Positions 45,622-55,622 of a DNA stretch of 64,000 nt are shown here, in pieces. The stretch covers positions 580,980-644,979 of the forward strand of contig UYJD01000011.1 in the NCBI GenBank assembly GCA_900618795.1, given 5' to 3'. The notes under the pieces were generated by a model. The model had not been told where the DNA came from and searched no databases. It was given only the letters and a program-made list of their open reading frames with translations. Position numbers and translations under genes: made by a program. The stretch's first letter is position 1. Each line of letters starts with the position of its first letter. Source of the DNA: Cyanodermella asteris. Taxonomy: Eukaryota; Ascomycota; Lecanoromycetes; Ostropales; Stictidaceae.

Positions 45622-47909
45622 TCAAATGAAGACCGGAGCCTTCACTAGCATGGACTTGCCCTTGACCATGACGCTCATGAATGCAGCGAAGCGCACTCTC
45701 TCAATCTCCTTCCCCCCCTCCTCTTTCTTGCCGTGGCCATTACCTTTCCGCTCTTTGGGTCCAGCACCGACGAATCCACCAATAGGTGGACCGTTTCCGC
45801 CCTGCGCTTGTGAGTCCTCGCCCATAGGTTCATCGGCACTGGGGCGGCGTTGTTGCTGCAACTGCTGCTGAATCTGATCTTGCTCGTGAGCATATGTCTC
45901 GCCAGGGTTGATCAGTGGTGGGAGTTGAGCTTCGACCTTCATGTAAGCGTCGTTGAGTGGGATGCCTGGTAAGATGTACTCGACATAGACGTCACGGCTC
46001 TCGAGTGGGATGTTTGCCGCCAGACCGACAGCCAACTCGATGATGCCAATAACGCCAGCTTCGAGTCCTACAGGAGGCGGACTTGCCAAGTTCATCTGCA
46101 GATCCGATGTGAGAGTCTCGACAAGGCTGCGTGTAAGCTCATTACGGTATTCAGTTGCTTGAGGCGCGTTCAACAAGTCGGCCAAGCCGTCCAAGGTCGC
46201 AAGACGCCAGTTGCTGATCTTGGTCAGCAGAGAATCGCGCTCCTCGTCTGTGTTGACCGGAGGCGAAAATCGCCTCAAATTCCGCTCGATATTCTTGAGA
46301 TGTCCGCTGAAGATTGGCTCTAGACCAGGATGGAATACTCGGTCAAAGATCTCATCAACTAGCCAGCGCGATATGCATGCTCGTCCGACTGCAGTCATCT
46401 CTTTTGTCACCTTGGTCGTCGCATCGTTGTTGACAAACGGACTCAACCAAGGAGGTACGGCATTCCAGTCTTTTCGTACGTTGAAAGCTAAATTGTTGAT
46501 GGCGCCGTCGAGGCGCTGGAAGCGGTTGGAGTATTCGTTGTCATCTAACGATGTGCGCGACTGAGCAAGACGCTGATGTGCGAGTGTGTTCTGAAGCTGC
46601 TGAACTTGTGCATCTTTCTCAAAATAGTACTTCTTGACCTTGCGGTACTTGTCGTCTGGGCTATGTCAGCAGACGTATGACCTAGGCAAGCAATGTCCGT
46701 ACTCAGCTCTTCATGCTTGGAGACCAATTGGTTGTGGTCGAGCGATGCAAGGTCCTCCTTGGATTTCGACGGCGGAGGGGTTCCACCCCGGTCGCCGTTC
46801 TTGTCTTGAGCAACCATATGCTGTACCTGTTTCGATTGGGGCTTCTTGCCCGGCTCCGGGTCCAGGTAGTTGCCTGAATATGTCAGAACTTTATTCTATA
46901 CGAGGAATTGTATGCTCTTACCGCTAGAGACACCACGCTGCGAATGCGGCGGCAGCTGGTGCAGCGGGGAGGGGTCACGCGAGATGTCCTTGGTATCCAA
47001 CTTGTTGATCGACGTCGCAGACACGGCGTGATGGTGAGGGTATGGATGGTATGGCAGGTACTGGACGGGCGAACTGGGCTCGACGGAATGCCTAGAGGAC
47101 GGTCTGCTGTCGGTGCTCAGAAAGGTGTTCGGATTGTAGGCGTGCGGCGGTGCGCCGGGGCCTCTCACACCGCGCTGGTCGATCCAGGCGGGGGCGGGCT
47201 TGTTCAGGTCGTCGAGATCGGAGGACTGCGTGTTGGCGGAGGGGGAATTGTGATTGAAGATTGAGACCGGGGTAGCCAGCGAGGAGGACGGGCTCGGCAG
47301 GTCTTGCTGCGGAGCCTCCTGTTCGAGCTGGACGGGGGTGAGAACGGCAATTGAGTGCCTGAAGGATGGATTCGGACGGTTCGCGGCGCCACCAATGGTC
47401 GATTCCTCCTCGATACGTTCGGGGCGGGCGGGGGACAACCAGCTGTCGTGCTCGACTCCCGGGCTGGTCGTGTTGCTCTGAATGGAGCTGGGGCAGCTGC
47501 GGGTGGACTGCGAGCGGCCGATAAAGGGGAATCGTGACGAGCTGGCACTGGTAGGCGATGACGATGTCTGCTGCTGGTCGCGAGAAGCAGACGACGAGGA
47601 CGACGAGGAGCCGAAGAGGCGGAAGCGCTTCTTTTCCTTGGGTTGCGCGGCGGGCTGGTGGTGGGGAGGGGGCTGTGCAGCAGCGGACCCGGACTTCTTC
47701 TGCAGCTTAGACGACGACGACGACGAAGGGGCGAACGACGAAGGAGGACTCGAATTGGCGTTTGGATCACTGGCGGTGGTGCTAGGGGTGGTGGAGGAAT
47801 TGGGATGAGGTGAAGAGGGCGCTTTGGGGGTTGCAGCGGATGCGGCGGCTCCTGATTGTGTCTCGCCGTTGTTCGCTCTGCTGCCCTCACCTGCGCTCAA
47901 CTGCGGCAT
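45622..47909 (-). CDS. Conserved fungal coiled-coil protein, unknown function
   Basis: Three exons (47909-46922, 46873-46703, 46655-45622) with introns of 48 and 47 bases (GTAAGA...ATTCAG and GTACGG...GCCCAG) give 730 residues in one consistent frame. Residues 1-330 are disordered, with Ser/Pro/Ala runs and one basic patch (PKEKKRFRLFG). Exon 2 begins GNYLDPEPGKKPQSKQ. A coiled coil spans the exon 2-3 junction (NQLVSKHEEL, NDKYRKVKKYYFEKDAQVQQ, LQNTLAHQRLAQSR). A folded helical domain follows (SNRFQRLDGAINNLAFNVRK, ISRWLVDEIFDRVFHPGLEP, DSLLTKISNWRLATLDGLAD, GIIELAVGLAANI). A Gln-rich stretch and a short basic segment lead to the end. This layout is familiar from unnamed proteins in many filamentous ascomycetes; I know of no assigned role. 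The C terminus (RVRFAAFMSVMVKGKS) looks intact. Confidence 0.75.
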
Positions 47910-49216
47910 AGAGGTCGACTCACGAGACTGACACTGACCGTGACAATGCGCCGTCCATGCAGCTCAGCGCTATGCAGAACCCTGTCGTCGCCGGCGTCTC
48001 GGTGCGCTGGTCGCACAGGCGGTGTAGACTCGGTGGGGAGAAGCAACTGACTGACTGACTGTCGACTAGAGAGATACAGCTAGATACTCAGCCTCAGAGT
48101 CGACACGAACGAAGGCTAGCCGGGTTGCAGGAGAGAAAGAGTCGGATCGCACACATACAAGCAGAGCTCCTAAAGAAAGCTGCGCCCTGCAGGCCGACAA
48201 TTATAGCATCACTTGCCCTCTTTCAACCTCAGCCGCTCGCCCCTCCTCGACTCAGCTCAGCCAGAATGCTACAATTGTCTCGATCTTCCTCCTCCTCCCA
48301 CCATCACCTCAGCCTGCTACCATCTCGCCCGCCCATTGGCCGGTCTGGAAGCTGCCACTAGCTCGCCATCCAGCCGGCAGAGTCCGCCTGCTACCGTTGG
48401 CTGATCATCTATACGGACCTGACCTGGCTGAAAGGTACCCCGATCAGAACGACCAAACGACTTCATGCGGCCACCTCATATACACCCGCATCTCTTATCA
48501 TCTATGCTCTGTTGCCCGGTTCTGTGCTGTAATCTTCGCAGCTGATCCTTTCGCGTGTGTCATGTTGCATGCATCGCAGCTACGATGCCACGTCCGCTCG
48601 TCATTGAGACCAGCCTAGTCGTGCCGCATGCAGATCGAACGCCTTCTGATCCCTCCATTGACTCGGGCTCAGATGCATATTTTGTCGTCGAAGGCACTTG
48701 TCATCTTTGCAAGTTCGGCGCATCACAGAGGTGCCTCATACGTCATGTTTCTAAGCAGGATCAAACGACCTCGAGAACAAAGACAAAGGAATACACGAGG
48801 CTGAAGTGGAGAATGCGATGCGAGCAACAAATTTCCCCGAGTCGACCGCTGCTTCCATTAAGTATAGGACGTGTTTCGACGTAGTGCGCGATGGATATTT
48901 ACCATGCCAAGTCAAGTGTTCCTCGGAGATCGCAGTCTTCGCACGCTTTTATGCGATTGTCCGTTCTCGAAGTCTGCTGTATGATTACAACCACGCATCG
49001 TGGCTTCCGGATCGGTTTGACTTGAGCTCTGTTCATGATCGCATTTGAACAACAGGCGCGGACACTTGGTGAACGAGCAGGTTTGTCGCGTCCGTGTCGA
49101 GAAGTGGACGATGGACCGTGGTCATTGCCGTCCAGCATAAACGTATCTACTTGAAGATGGATTGACTTTGGATACGGCAGAATTTGCATCCTACCAAGCC
49201 GATTTTCATCATCCTC
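47910..49216. promoter_or_regulatory. Intergenic region, promoter of the coiled-coil gene
   Basis: About 1.3 kb between the start of the coiled-coil gene and the 3' end of Trm44. A tandem CTGACTGACTGACTG lies at about 48046-48060. On the plus strand 48220-48310 is rich in C and T, so the transcribed strand of the coiled-coil gene would have a purine-rich leader. No open frame with coding character was found. Confidence 0.5.
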
Positions 49217-51292
49217 TCATCCATGATTGACCCTTGAGTCATCCCTCCCTGCCATCAACTTCCTCGCCCTCTCAACCCAAGCACCTGAATCGGCCTTCTC
49301 CCTCTCCACAATCTTTGTAACCAGATCCCATGCCTCCTGCGATATCCTCCTGTACCCGGCCTCGCCAGCAGCACCTTCACCTACCACAGCTCCCGTTCCT
49401 CCCTGCCATCTCCGACCTATGACAGCCGCATTCCTCGTGCTCGGAATCCGCAGATTCTCCTTCTCAACATCATACCCCACCTCGTCCGCCAGCGCCGCAA
49501 CCCAATCACACAGACTCGAATACGCTGACGGCTGCTTTGCGCGGTTGCCCACAGACAACTGCTTCAAATCCCCCGTTTCGGCTGCGTCTTGCTTGTTCGC
49601 TGGGTTGGGGACTCCACCGACCGCTTCCGCTTCATCCGTCAACGGAATGTGGATAGCGATATGCTTTTTCTTGGCACCTTTCTGCTTCTCCTTTGCAAAG
49701 TAGTTTGGTGCTGCGGCGTCGGCGGTAAAGTTGGTGTATAGGCTTGGTGCCCGAAATCGTGTTCCGGAGAGGTTGTGGCTGCAGCAGGGGATCGCGAGGA
49801 ATGGTGATGACGATAGACTGGCCAGGAGGGGTGTCCACGCCGTGAGCTCGTCTGCGTGGTTCGAGATTATGAACGTCCCTCGTGGAAAGAGACCGTTGTG
49901 CCATTTATCCTGGTCGTTGGTCAGGTTGGAAGGATGCCCAGATGGGTATAGAGAGAGTGTCGCAACTGCGGATCGCAAGTATGAGAAGACTGTCGGATTC
50001 GCTTCCTCTTCGACAACCGGCTTTGGAGTGCGCTTTTCCGGGAGGAATACCGGCTCGTTGCTAAGCAGCGGCTGCGGCACGAGGATCTTTTCCTCGAGAC
50101 GCTCCCTCGTTGTTGTACTGAGAATCTTCCACGTCTTCCGTCGCCTCGCATCAAATCCCCAGCCCGGATATCCGCAACATGTCAAAATCTCCGTCAGGAC
50201 TCCATTCCCACATCCAATATCCACAAAACTAGGGAACGGCGGCTTCTTATCCCCATCTCCATCCGTGGTAGGAATCGGCGGAGGCGGAAGCTCCTTCTCA
50301 ATCCCCTCCGGATCTGTGTACATATCCCTCCAAAACTCGATCAGGAATGCGGCGATGGCGAGGTCTTCGAAGACGTGCTTGCTGGGTTCGGTGACCTCGA
50401 CCCACGAGTCGCAGAGGCGTTTCGAGTGCAGTTTCTTGAGGACGCTGTAAGTGTTTTGGACTCGGGACTGCGGGACGAGGAGGTCATGGTGGAATTTCTT
50501 GGTGTAGCCGGAGGCGCGGCCGTGCCCGTGTTTTGTGAGGGTTGTGAGGAGGTGGTATGCTGTTCGCGAGAGGCGAGCTGAGAGGGGGAGCGAGTCAGGG
50601 AAGAGAGCGTAATGGATGCTGAGCGTCGCGGAGCCGGCCGGGGAGGTGGCGGACGTACCGTTCGTTGTCGGTCTGGGCGTTGATGCTGGTGTTGTCGGAG
50701 CTGAAGCATCCAGTGTCTTTGAATTCGTTTCGATATTGGGATTCGAGGTCCATGAGTAGACGTACAGTAGTCCTTTGACGCAGGGATGATACCAAGGTAC
50801 CTCCTCAGCAGTCTTTACGTGCGGTAAACACTGCACCGCAATCGTACGTCGTCCTCCGTCCTCGACCCTGTCGAAAACATGACAACTCTGCACCACCGGC
50901 CTGTCCAGTTGTGGATTCCTCGGCACCAACCGCCTGGCCAGCGTGCGGACCTTTCTAAACCCTTCCGGACATTCCGCTGGATAGGCATCATTCTCACTAA
51001 GCGAACCACCATCCTGGTCGGCATTTTGGATGTCGGAAGCCGTATCGGTGTCGGTATCCGATGGGCCACCGTCGCTGTCGTAGAGAATGTCGGCGCGGAA
51101 GAGGTGAGAGGAGGTGATGTTAGGGTTCTTGAGGATGTTTAGGAGGGCGGAGAGGAAGATGGACGGGGGGAAGGTGCAGTTTTCTTGGGCTGTGATGGGG
51201 GTGTAGGTTGGGAGGAGGGTCCAGGGGGAGAGGGAGGGGGCCGAGAGGGCGAGGAGGTCGATGGTTGGGTTTGCGGTGTTTGCGGTGGACAT
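49217..51292 (-). CDS. trm44: tRNA(Ser) Um44 2'-O-methyltransferase Trm44
   Basis: Intronless, 691 residues. Trm44 uses S-adenosylmethionine to methylate the 2'-hydroxyl of uridine 44 in the variable region of tRNA-Ser, in the cytoplasm. Seen are a conserved N-terminal part (TFPPSIFLSALLNILKNPN), VPWYHPCVKGLLYVYSW (about 165-181), an AdoMet-binding motif FVDIGCGNGVLTEIL (about 356-370), and GWGFDARRRKTW (about 377-388). GTFIISNHADELTAWTPLLA (about 472-491) and LAIPCCSHNLSG (about 499-510) follow. These blocks in this order are characteristic of Trm44. Acidic D/T repeats (PSDTDTDTASD) at about 78-90 are a disordered insert. The first ATG fits the conserved N terminus. A tRNA-Ser gene, its substrate type, lies 1.1 kb away; that is most likely coincidence. 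Confidence 0.9.
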   Translation of the reverse strand: MSTANTANPTIDLLALSAPSLSPWTLLPTYTPITAQENCTFPPSIFLSALLNILKNPNITSSHLFRADILYDSDGGPSDTDTDTASDIQNADQDGGSLSENDAYPAECPEGFRKVRTLARRLVPRNPQLDRPVVQSCHVFDRVEDGGRRTIAVQCLPHVKTAEEVPWYHPCVKGLLYVYSWTSNPNIETNSKTLDASAPTTPASTPRPTTNGTSATSPAGSATLSIHYALFPDSLPLSARLSRTAYHLLTTLTKHGHGRASGYTKKFHHDLLVPQSRVQNTYSVLKKLHSKRLCDSWVEVTEPSKHVFEDLAIAAFLIEFWRDMYTDPEGIEKELPPPPIPTTDGDGDKKPPFPSFVDIGCGNGVLTEILTCCGYPGWGFDARRRKTWKILSTTTRERLEEKILVPQPLLSNEPVFLPEKRTPKPVVEEEANPTVFSYLRSAVATLSLYPSGHPSNLTNDQDKWHNGLFPRGTFIISNHADELTAWTPLLASLSSSPFLAIPCCSHNLSGTRFRAPSLYTNFTADAAAPNYFAKEKQKGAKKKHIAIHIPLTDEAEAVGGVPNPANKQDAAETGDLKQLSVGNRAKQPSAYSSLCDWVAALADEVGYDVEKENLRIPSTRNAAVIGRRWQGGTGAVVGEGAAGEAGYRRISQEAWDLVTKIVEREKADSGAWVERARKLMAGRDDSRVNHG

Positions 51293-52434
51293 GGCGTGTG
51301 AAACAATTTCGGGCTGGTATTAATGGTGTGCAGTCTCGGTATGTGGTAATCTTGGACTTCATGAAGCTGTGTTGGCCAACATCTTGTAAGTGTGTTGCAA
51401 TGATGACCCGGAATTTATTTTGTAGATGCAACCTGAGCTCTGTCGCCTGTCGTCTTCCGTACGTGCCGATGAGCAAGGTCTCGTGCGTTGAAGTTTTCGA
51501 ATTATGGCTTTTGGTGTTCGTCGTTGCCACTGATATGCTGTAAGCGTAATCAAGTTCTGAAGGGGTCGAAATGGTCCATGTTGGACACTGCTGACGATTG
51601 TAGTAAAGTTTTGAAGCGTGACAGGGCCGCGCAGACGTCTGAGGCTTTCAAGGACCCGCTGCGACGCGATTGAGGCTGCGAGTTCAACATTCTTCCTCGC
51701 TACGCCAAAGTCTACAAGCGCCCATGTTGTTTGCTTATACTGCCGAATGCTTTTTAATTCAGCTAGCACCTGAGCGATGTCAAAGAAAAGCCTACGCTGT
51801 CTCGCAGGATTTCGCCGCTCTGGATCGAGCTTTGTCTCGCTTCACACCGACTTCGCTTCCTCTGCTCAGCGGAAATGGTCGACATCCGTCCAAGGCCCTG
51901 CTTGACGCCTGGTCAATTATCACACTTCTTCTTTGTCAATACGAGCCACAAGTCTTGATCATCAGAGAGCTGTCGAGCTGCACGGGAGCGAAACCGGCTT
52001 CCTTGTTCGACACAGCTGATAGATTGCTCAAATTATACAACACAACCATGGACTCTATATCTCATACGCACTTATAGCCATACATCAGCGAGTCGCCCCG
52101 ATGAAGAACTAGCATTTTGCGAAGTTTAATTGAACTCTGCTCGTGGCTGGAAGCTCTGATAGCGCACGTTCGGCGCCCACAACTACCTCCACGAGCACAT
52201 CGTTTGCCAACGAGAGTGTGTTGGTTTGGTGAGCTAATCTCGCCTATACGCTCTCTCGAGTGAATGAGCCTAGAGTACACGTTCGTCCTGCCTGAGTTGA
52301 GCTAGGCTGTGTTGACATGTCTGGGTCCAGCGACATATCTCCGTAGTCGTCCAAGCAGTCATGGTCGTTTCGACGAAGAATATATAAAAATTCATATCCC
52401 GCCTGCTTTACATTCTTGAGAGCTCAATTACAAA
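51293..52434. other. Intergenic region between trm44 and tRNA-Ser
   Basis: About 1.1 kb. It holds the trm44 promoter on the left and the upstream region of the tRNA gene on the right, including AT-rich AATATATAAAAATTCATAT at 52380-52398. One ATG frame at 51724-52077 is listed separately as doubtful. Confidence 0.45.
51724..52077 (+). CDS. Doubtful small hypothetical protein
   Basis: An ATG-started frame of 117 residues (MLFAYTAECFLIQLAPERCQ...). The middle is protein-like in composition (LLDAWSIITLLLCQYEPQVL, SLFDTADRLLKLYNTTMDS), but there is no known motif, signal peptide or splice support. It is oriented away from trm44, 431 bases from that gene's start, and could equally be a chance open frame. 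Included only because its composition is better than that of other spacer frames. Confidence 0.2.
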   Translation: MLFAYTAECFLIQLAPERCQRKAYAVSQDFAALDRALSRFTPTSLPLLSGNGRHPSKALLDAWSIITLLLCQYEPQVLIIRELSSCTGAKPASLFDTADRLLKLYNTTMDSISHTHL

Positions 52435-52531
52435 GGCAACATGGCCGAGTGGTTAAGGCGACAGACTCGAACGTCTTTACGTGTGTTATCTGTTGGGTTC
52501 GCCCGCGCAGGTTCAAATCCTGCTGTTGTCG
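52435..52531 (+). tRNA. tRNA-Ser (anticodon CGA) with 16-base intron
   Basis: The acceptor stem is GGCAACA (52435-52441) paired with TGTTGTC (52524-52530), including one G-U pair, with G as discriminator base. The A box is TGGCCGAGTGGTTAAGG. The anticodon stem is ACAGA (52461-52465) with TCTGT (52489-52493), and the loop reads CTCGAA, giving anticodon CGA at 52468-52470. A 16-base intron (52472-52487) sits one base after the anticodon, the standard position. A long variable arm (TGGGTTCGCCCG) marks it as serine. The B box is GGTTCAAATCC (52510-52520). It decodes UCG. Trm44, encoded nearby, would modify U44 of this class of tRNA. Confidence 0.95.
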
Positions 52532-52534
52532 TTG

Positions 52535-52541
52535 TTTTTTT
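52535..52541 (+). terminator. RNA polymerase III terminator of tRNA-Ser
   Basis: A run of seven T begins four bases after the end of the mature tRNA, a standard Pol III stop. Confidence 0.9.
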
Positions 52542-53333
52542 CCATGGTCGAGGCGACGAGTTTTAGGCAAACAGGCAGTCCAACAGGGGCTTGAGACTGT
52601 AAACGAGCTATGGAAATGGTCACTCTTTTACTAAATAGAGTAAGAGGTGACAATTGAGCCGTTGGAGGAGCTTAAACGCCCTTGGGTGGGGCGACCATCC
52701 GAAACGCTTTCCGACGGCCAAGAACCATAAATACGTTACATAGGTAACGAACCAGCTTGCAGCGTTCCTACAATACAGTCACTACAAGCTCCTGGGCCCT
52801 CGCTACGCTCTGCTATCGTCTGCATGCTCTCTATCATATTTGTCTCCTTAAGTTTCGTTGTCTCAGCCATGGTTGGTCTAGCCATCACCATGTTCGCCCC
52901 CTCTTTTCGCCAAGCGCATGAGCCGCCCTCGCTAGAATAGGGATGTCCCCATCTGACCTCACGGCATTGAGTCGGCACTTGGAGCAGAACTCCAGGCATT
53001 GCAATCAAAGGTTCTAGATTGAGCGTTTGCCTGGACGAGACGCCACCGGCCACACTCTCGAGTACGTGCTCAACTACGGTACGATCTTACTCAATAAGCT
53101 TGCCCAAATTTAAGCTCACCTGTAAGCTGTGGCACCACCATGTGTCTCTCGACAGCCTGGTCCGCCCGTAGTTTATGGACATGTACAGTCTCAAGTCTGC
53201 CTGTGAGTATATAATTGGGCGTGACCTGCTCATGATGGGCCCCTTCGTTCTGCTCTCACTTGGGTGAACGACATCCTCAGAAGTCTCCAAGGGAGCAAGT
53301 CATATTCGGACTACTACCAGATACAACCCAATC
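52542..53333. promoter_or_regulatory. Intergenic region upstream of the GPI-type protein
   Basis: About 790 bases with no supported gene. The last 100 bases should contain the promoter and leader of the Cys-rich surface protein; GAGTATATAATTGG at 53204-53217 is a good TATA-box candidate, about 120 bases before the ATG. Confidence 0.5.
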
Positions 53334-54147
53334 ATGCACAGATCAGTCACAACGACTCTAAAGACTACAGCGCTCCTCCTTGCGCTCTGGCTCACCTCGA
53401 ACCGCGCGTCTGCCTCCAGCCCGTCGGTGTCACCACTATCTTGCTCCGACCTGACAGCAGTAAGCTGCTCCGCCAAAGGCCTCAGCCAGTGCTGCGTAGT
53501 CGGTGGCGACTGTTGCGCAGACGGTTCATGCTGTGGCGTTGGCCAGACATGCATCAGGTCCACCTCAGGCTCGGGGTATCAGTGCTGTAACTCGGCGAAC
53601 GAGTGCCCAAAGACGGCATCGTCTTCGGCTTCTCCGGTAAGCATGGCCCACGGATCGACCGGATACGCTTCCCTATAGCACTACTCGGTCGATAAACGAT
53701 TTCGTTCTCGTCAGAGGCTGGGTTGACGGTTGCTGATGTGGTGAGTGACAGTGCGCGCCGGGGAGTACCCCGTTCCATGCTCAGATTCCATGCGTCCCGG
53801 CATCAGGGTATACGTGGTACTGTGACTTTGGTCAGTCTTGCAATCTTGCGGCGCATGGGGGCTGCATCGGTGTAGCTGCTGGCGGGAGCTGCCAGGGCGG
53901 CAGTGGAGGGAGCGGGAGCAGCGGAAGCAGTAGCAGTAGCAGTAGGGGAGTCAGCGGGAATAGTGTCAGCAGTATCAGCAGTGACGATGATAGCGAGAGC
54001 ACGAGCACGAGCACGAGCACGAGCACCGCTGTAGGCACTGCTCTGAGCTCCTCGCAGAGGAACGGAGGCCTAGGGCAGCAGGACGGAGGTGCTTGCGGTG
54101 GTAGGCTGAACATTGCAGCGCTCTTGGCCATGTATTTTATCGTGTAA
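53334..54147 (+). CDS. Cys-rich secreted protein with predicted GPI anchor
   Basis: Two exons (53334-53636 and 53752-54147) with a 115-base intron (GTAAGC...GTGACAG, phase 0) give 232 residues. A signal peptide is clear (MHRSVTTTLKTTALLLALWL, likely cut after ASA, near residue 27). The first mature half has 12 cysteines, many in CC pairs (LSQCCVVGGDCCADGSCCGV, then GYQCCNSANEC), a pattern like granulin-type or small chitin-binding modules. Exon 2 adds six more cysteines (CAPGSTPFHAQIPC, YTWYCDFGQSC). A Ser/Thr-rich stalk coded partly by a GAGCAC hexamer repeat follows. The C terminus (GGRLNIAALLAMYFIV) is a short hydrophobic tail after small residues, typical of a GPI signal. It should sit on the cell wall or plasma membrane. 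The function is not known; adhesion, wall binding or host interaction are possible. The exon 2 acceptor is inferred from frame and cysteine spacing. Confidence 0.72.
53997..54026 (+). repeat. Hexanucleotide microsatellite (GAGCAC) x5 in the GPI-type gene
   Basis: Five perfect copies, in frame, coding alternating Ser-Thr in the stalk of the surface protein. Likely to vary in length between strains. Confidence 0.9.
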
Positions 54148-54768
54148 TTTTTGGATAGCTGCTTGACTCACCATCAATGGTGAATGATATTAATCATCTA
54201 ACATGTCGCGCGGGGGAGTATGGAGCATTCGAACCATTGCACAATATTCAAGGAATCAGAGGTATGATACTATAGTTTTGAAGCGGGATATAATCTCCGG
54301 AGAATTTTATCCGCCGTTCCGAAGCTGCCAGGCTCTCAGCAGCCCGGTTCCAACTTCCAAGAACGAAGAGATCCCTGCAACCAAGTTCCAGGTCAGCGCC
54401 GTAGAATAAGCATGCCATCTCGTTACAGCCAGGACACCATCCCGGTCAGAATCCACCATCCTTGCTTCAGCGTGCTCAGGCCAGCCAGCTCTACGTCACA
54501 TGTCGATGTACGCCAACGCCTTGTATCGTCATGAGGACGGGTGGGTGCAGCAAGGCATAGAGCTGGGAATACGATGGATGATGATGATGTTGGTCGTGGT
54601 ATATCTACTGGGTTGAATGCCCTTGTCCGATCTTGTTGCGTGATATATTTCCCCCGAGATCCAATCCTTCGATAATATAGTCTCTGTATTCGAATCTGCA
54701 CCTACCTGTTCATCTTCATATTGCATACCTGAGCCTTATTGAGAATTGAAACACGTCACACGGTCATC
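54148..54768. promoter_or_regulatory. Intergenic region, nothing recognised
   Basis: About 620 bases between two plus-strand genes. AT-rich words such as GATATATTTCC and GATAATATAG at 54643-54680 lie 90-125 bases before the next start and may be its core promoter. Confidence 0.45.
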
Positions 54769-55383
54769 ATGGAGTGGACCAGAAATAAGTACAATGACTA
54801 CTACAACTCTTGTACGTGAACTTCTATCCATCCCTCGCCCAGAACGAGACGCATCGCGCATCGTCTCTCTGCGCATACTCGATCAAGTTCCCAGAACTGA
54901 CCCATCTATCTACAGACATGCCCTGGATCGAGGACAAGTACCTCGCCTGGTTCGGCGAGAACAAAACCTCCTACTCAACCAAAGGTACACTCATCCTCAT
55001 CCCGAACTTTCCTCTTTCCCGTTCCACCTCCCATCATCCCTCCCCATTCCTCACTCTAACGCTCTCTCGTAGAAACCCTCAAAACAGACGTGTCCGGCAA
55101 CCAATCTATCAACTCCCTGCAATCCGGCGTCGCCGAGGGCGTCGGCGGCCAATTCTCAAAGGGAGGCATCTTGAACCCCGTCGGCGAGGCGGTCAGCAAG
55201 GAGGGGTTCAATCGATACGAGCACGCGGCGCCCGAAGCGGAGCAGCAGAGTAAAGGGTGGACGGAGTCGGCAAAGGATGGGGTCAGTGGGGGTGCGAGCA
55301 AGGTTGGCGGTGCGGTTGAGGGCGTGGGGAGCTCGGTTGGGGGAATGCTTGGTGGTGGTAGCAAGGATGAGGGAAAGAAGTGA
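54769..55383 (+). CDS. Small conserved fungal protein, Gly/Ser-rich, unknown function
   Basis: Three exons (54769-54811, 54916-54984, 55073-55383) with introns of 104 and 88 bases (GTACGT...CTACAG and GTACAC...TCGTAG) give 140 residues. The N terminus is MEWTRNKYNDYYNSY, then MPWIEDKYLAWFGENKTSYS, which I recognise as a recurring start of small proteins in ascomycetes. The middle carries TLKTDVSGNQSINSL, then SKGGILNPVGEAVSKEGF. The C-terminal half is Gly/Val/Ser-rich with an amphipathic, repeat-like pattern (GASKVGGAVEGVGSS). This hints at membrane association or a stress-protein-like structure, but no function is known. The second ATG (54918) could also be the start, since many relatives begin MPWIED. 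The early exons are short and were fixed by frame continuity. Confidence 0.72.
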
Positions 55384-55622
55384 GGATATGAATCACCTTT
55401 TCAGAAAGACAAACTGCGATTACTCGGACCTGGCGGCGACACCGATACTTGTGGGCAGAGTCTGGACTGAGCAATTGAGGTCGGCCTTGAGTCGATCCTT
55501 AGATCATGGTCATGATATATTGAACTTTTAATGTCATTGCGATACGCTTTTGCTTTCATTTATGCCGCATGCTCTTGCAAGTCGAACCGTCTATGCTTCC
55601 ACGCTATGCAATCGTTATCAAA

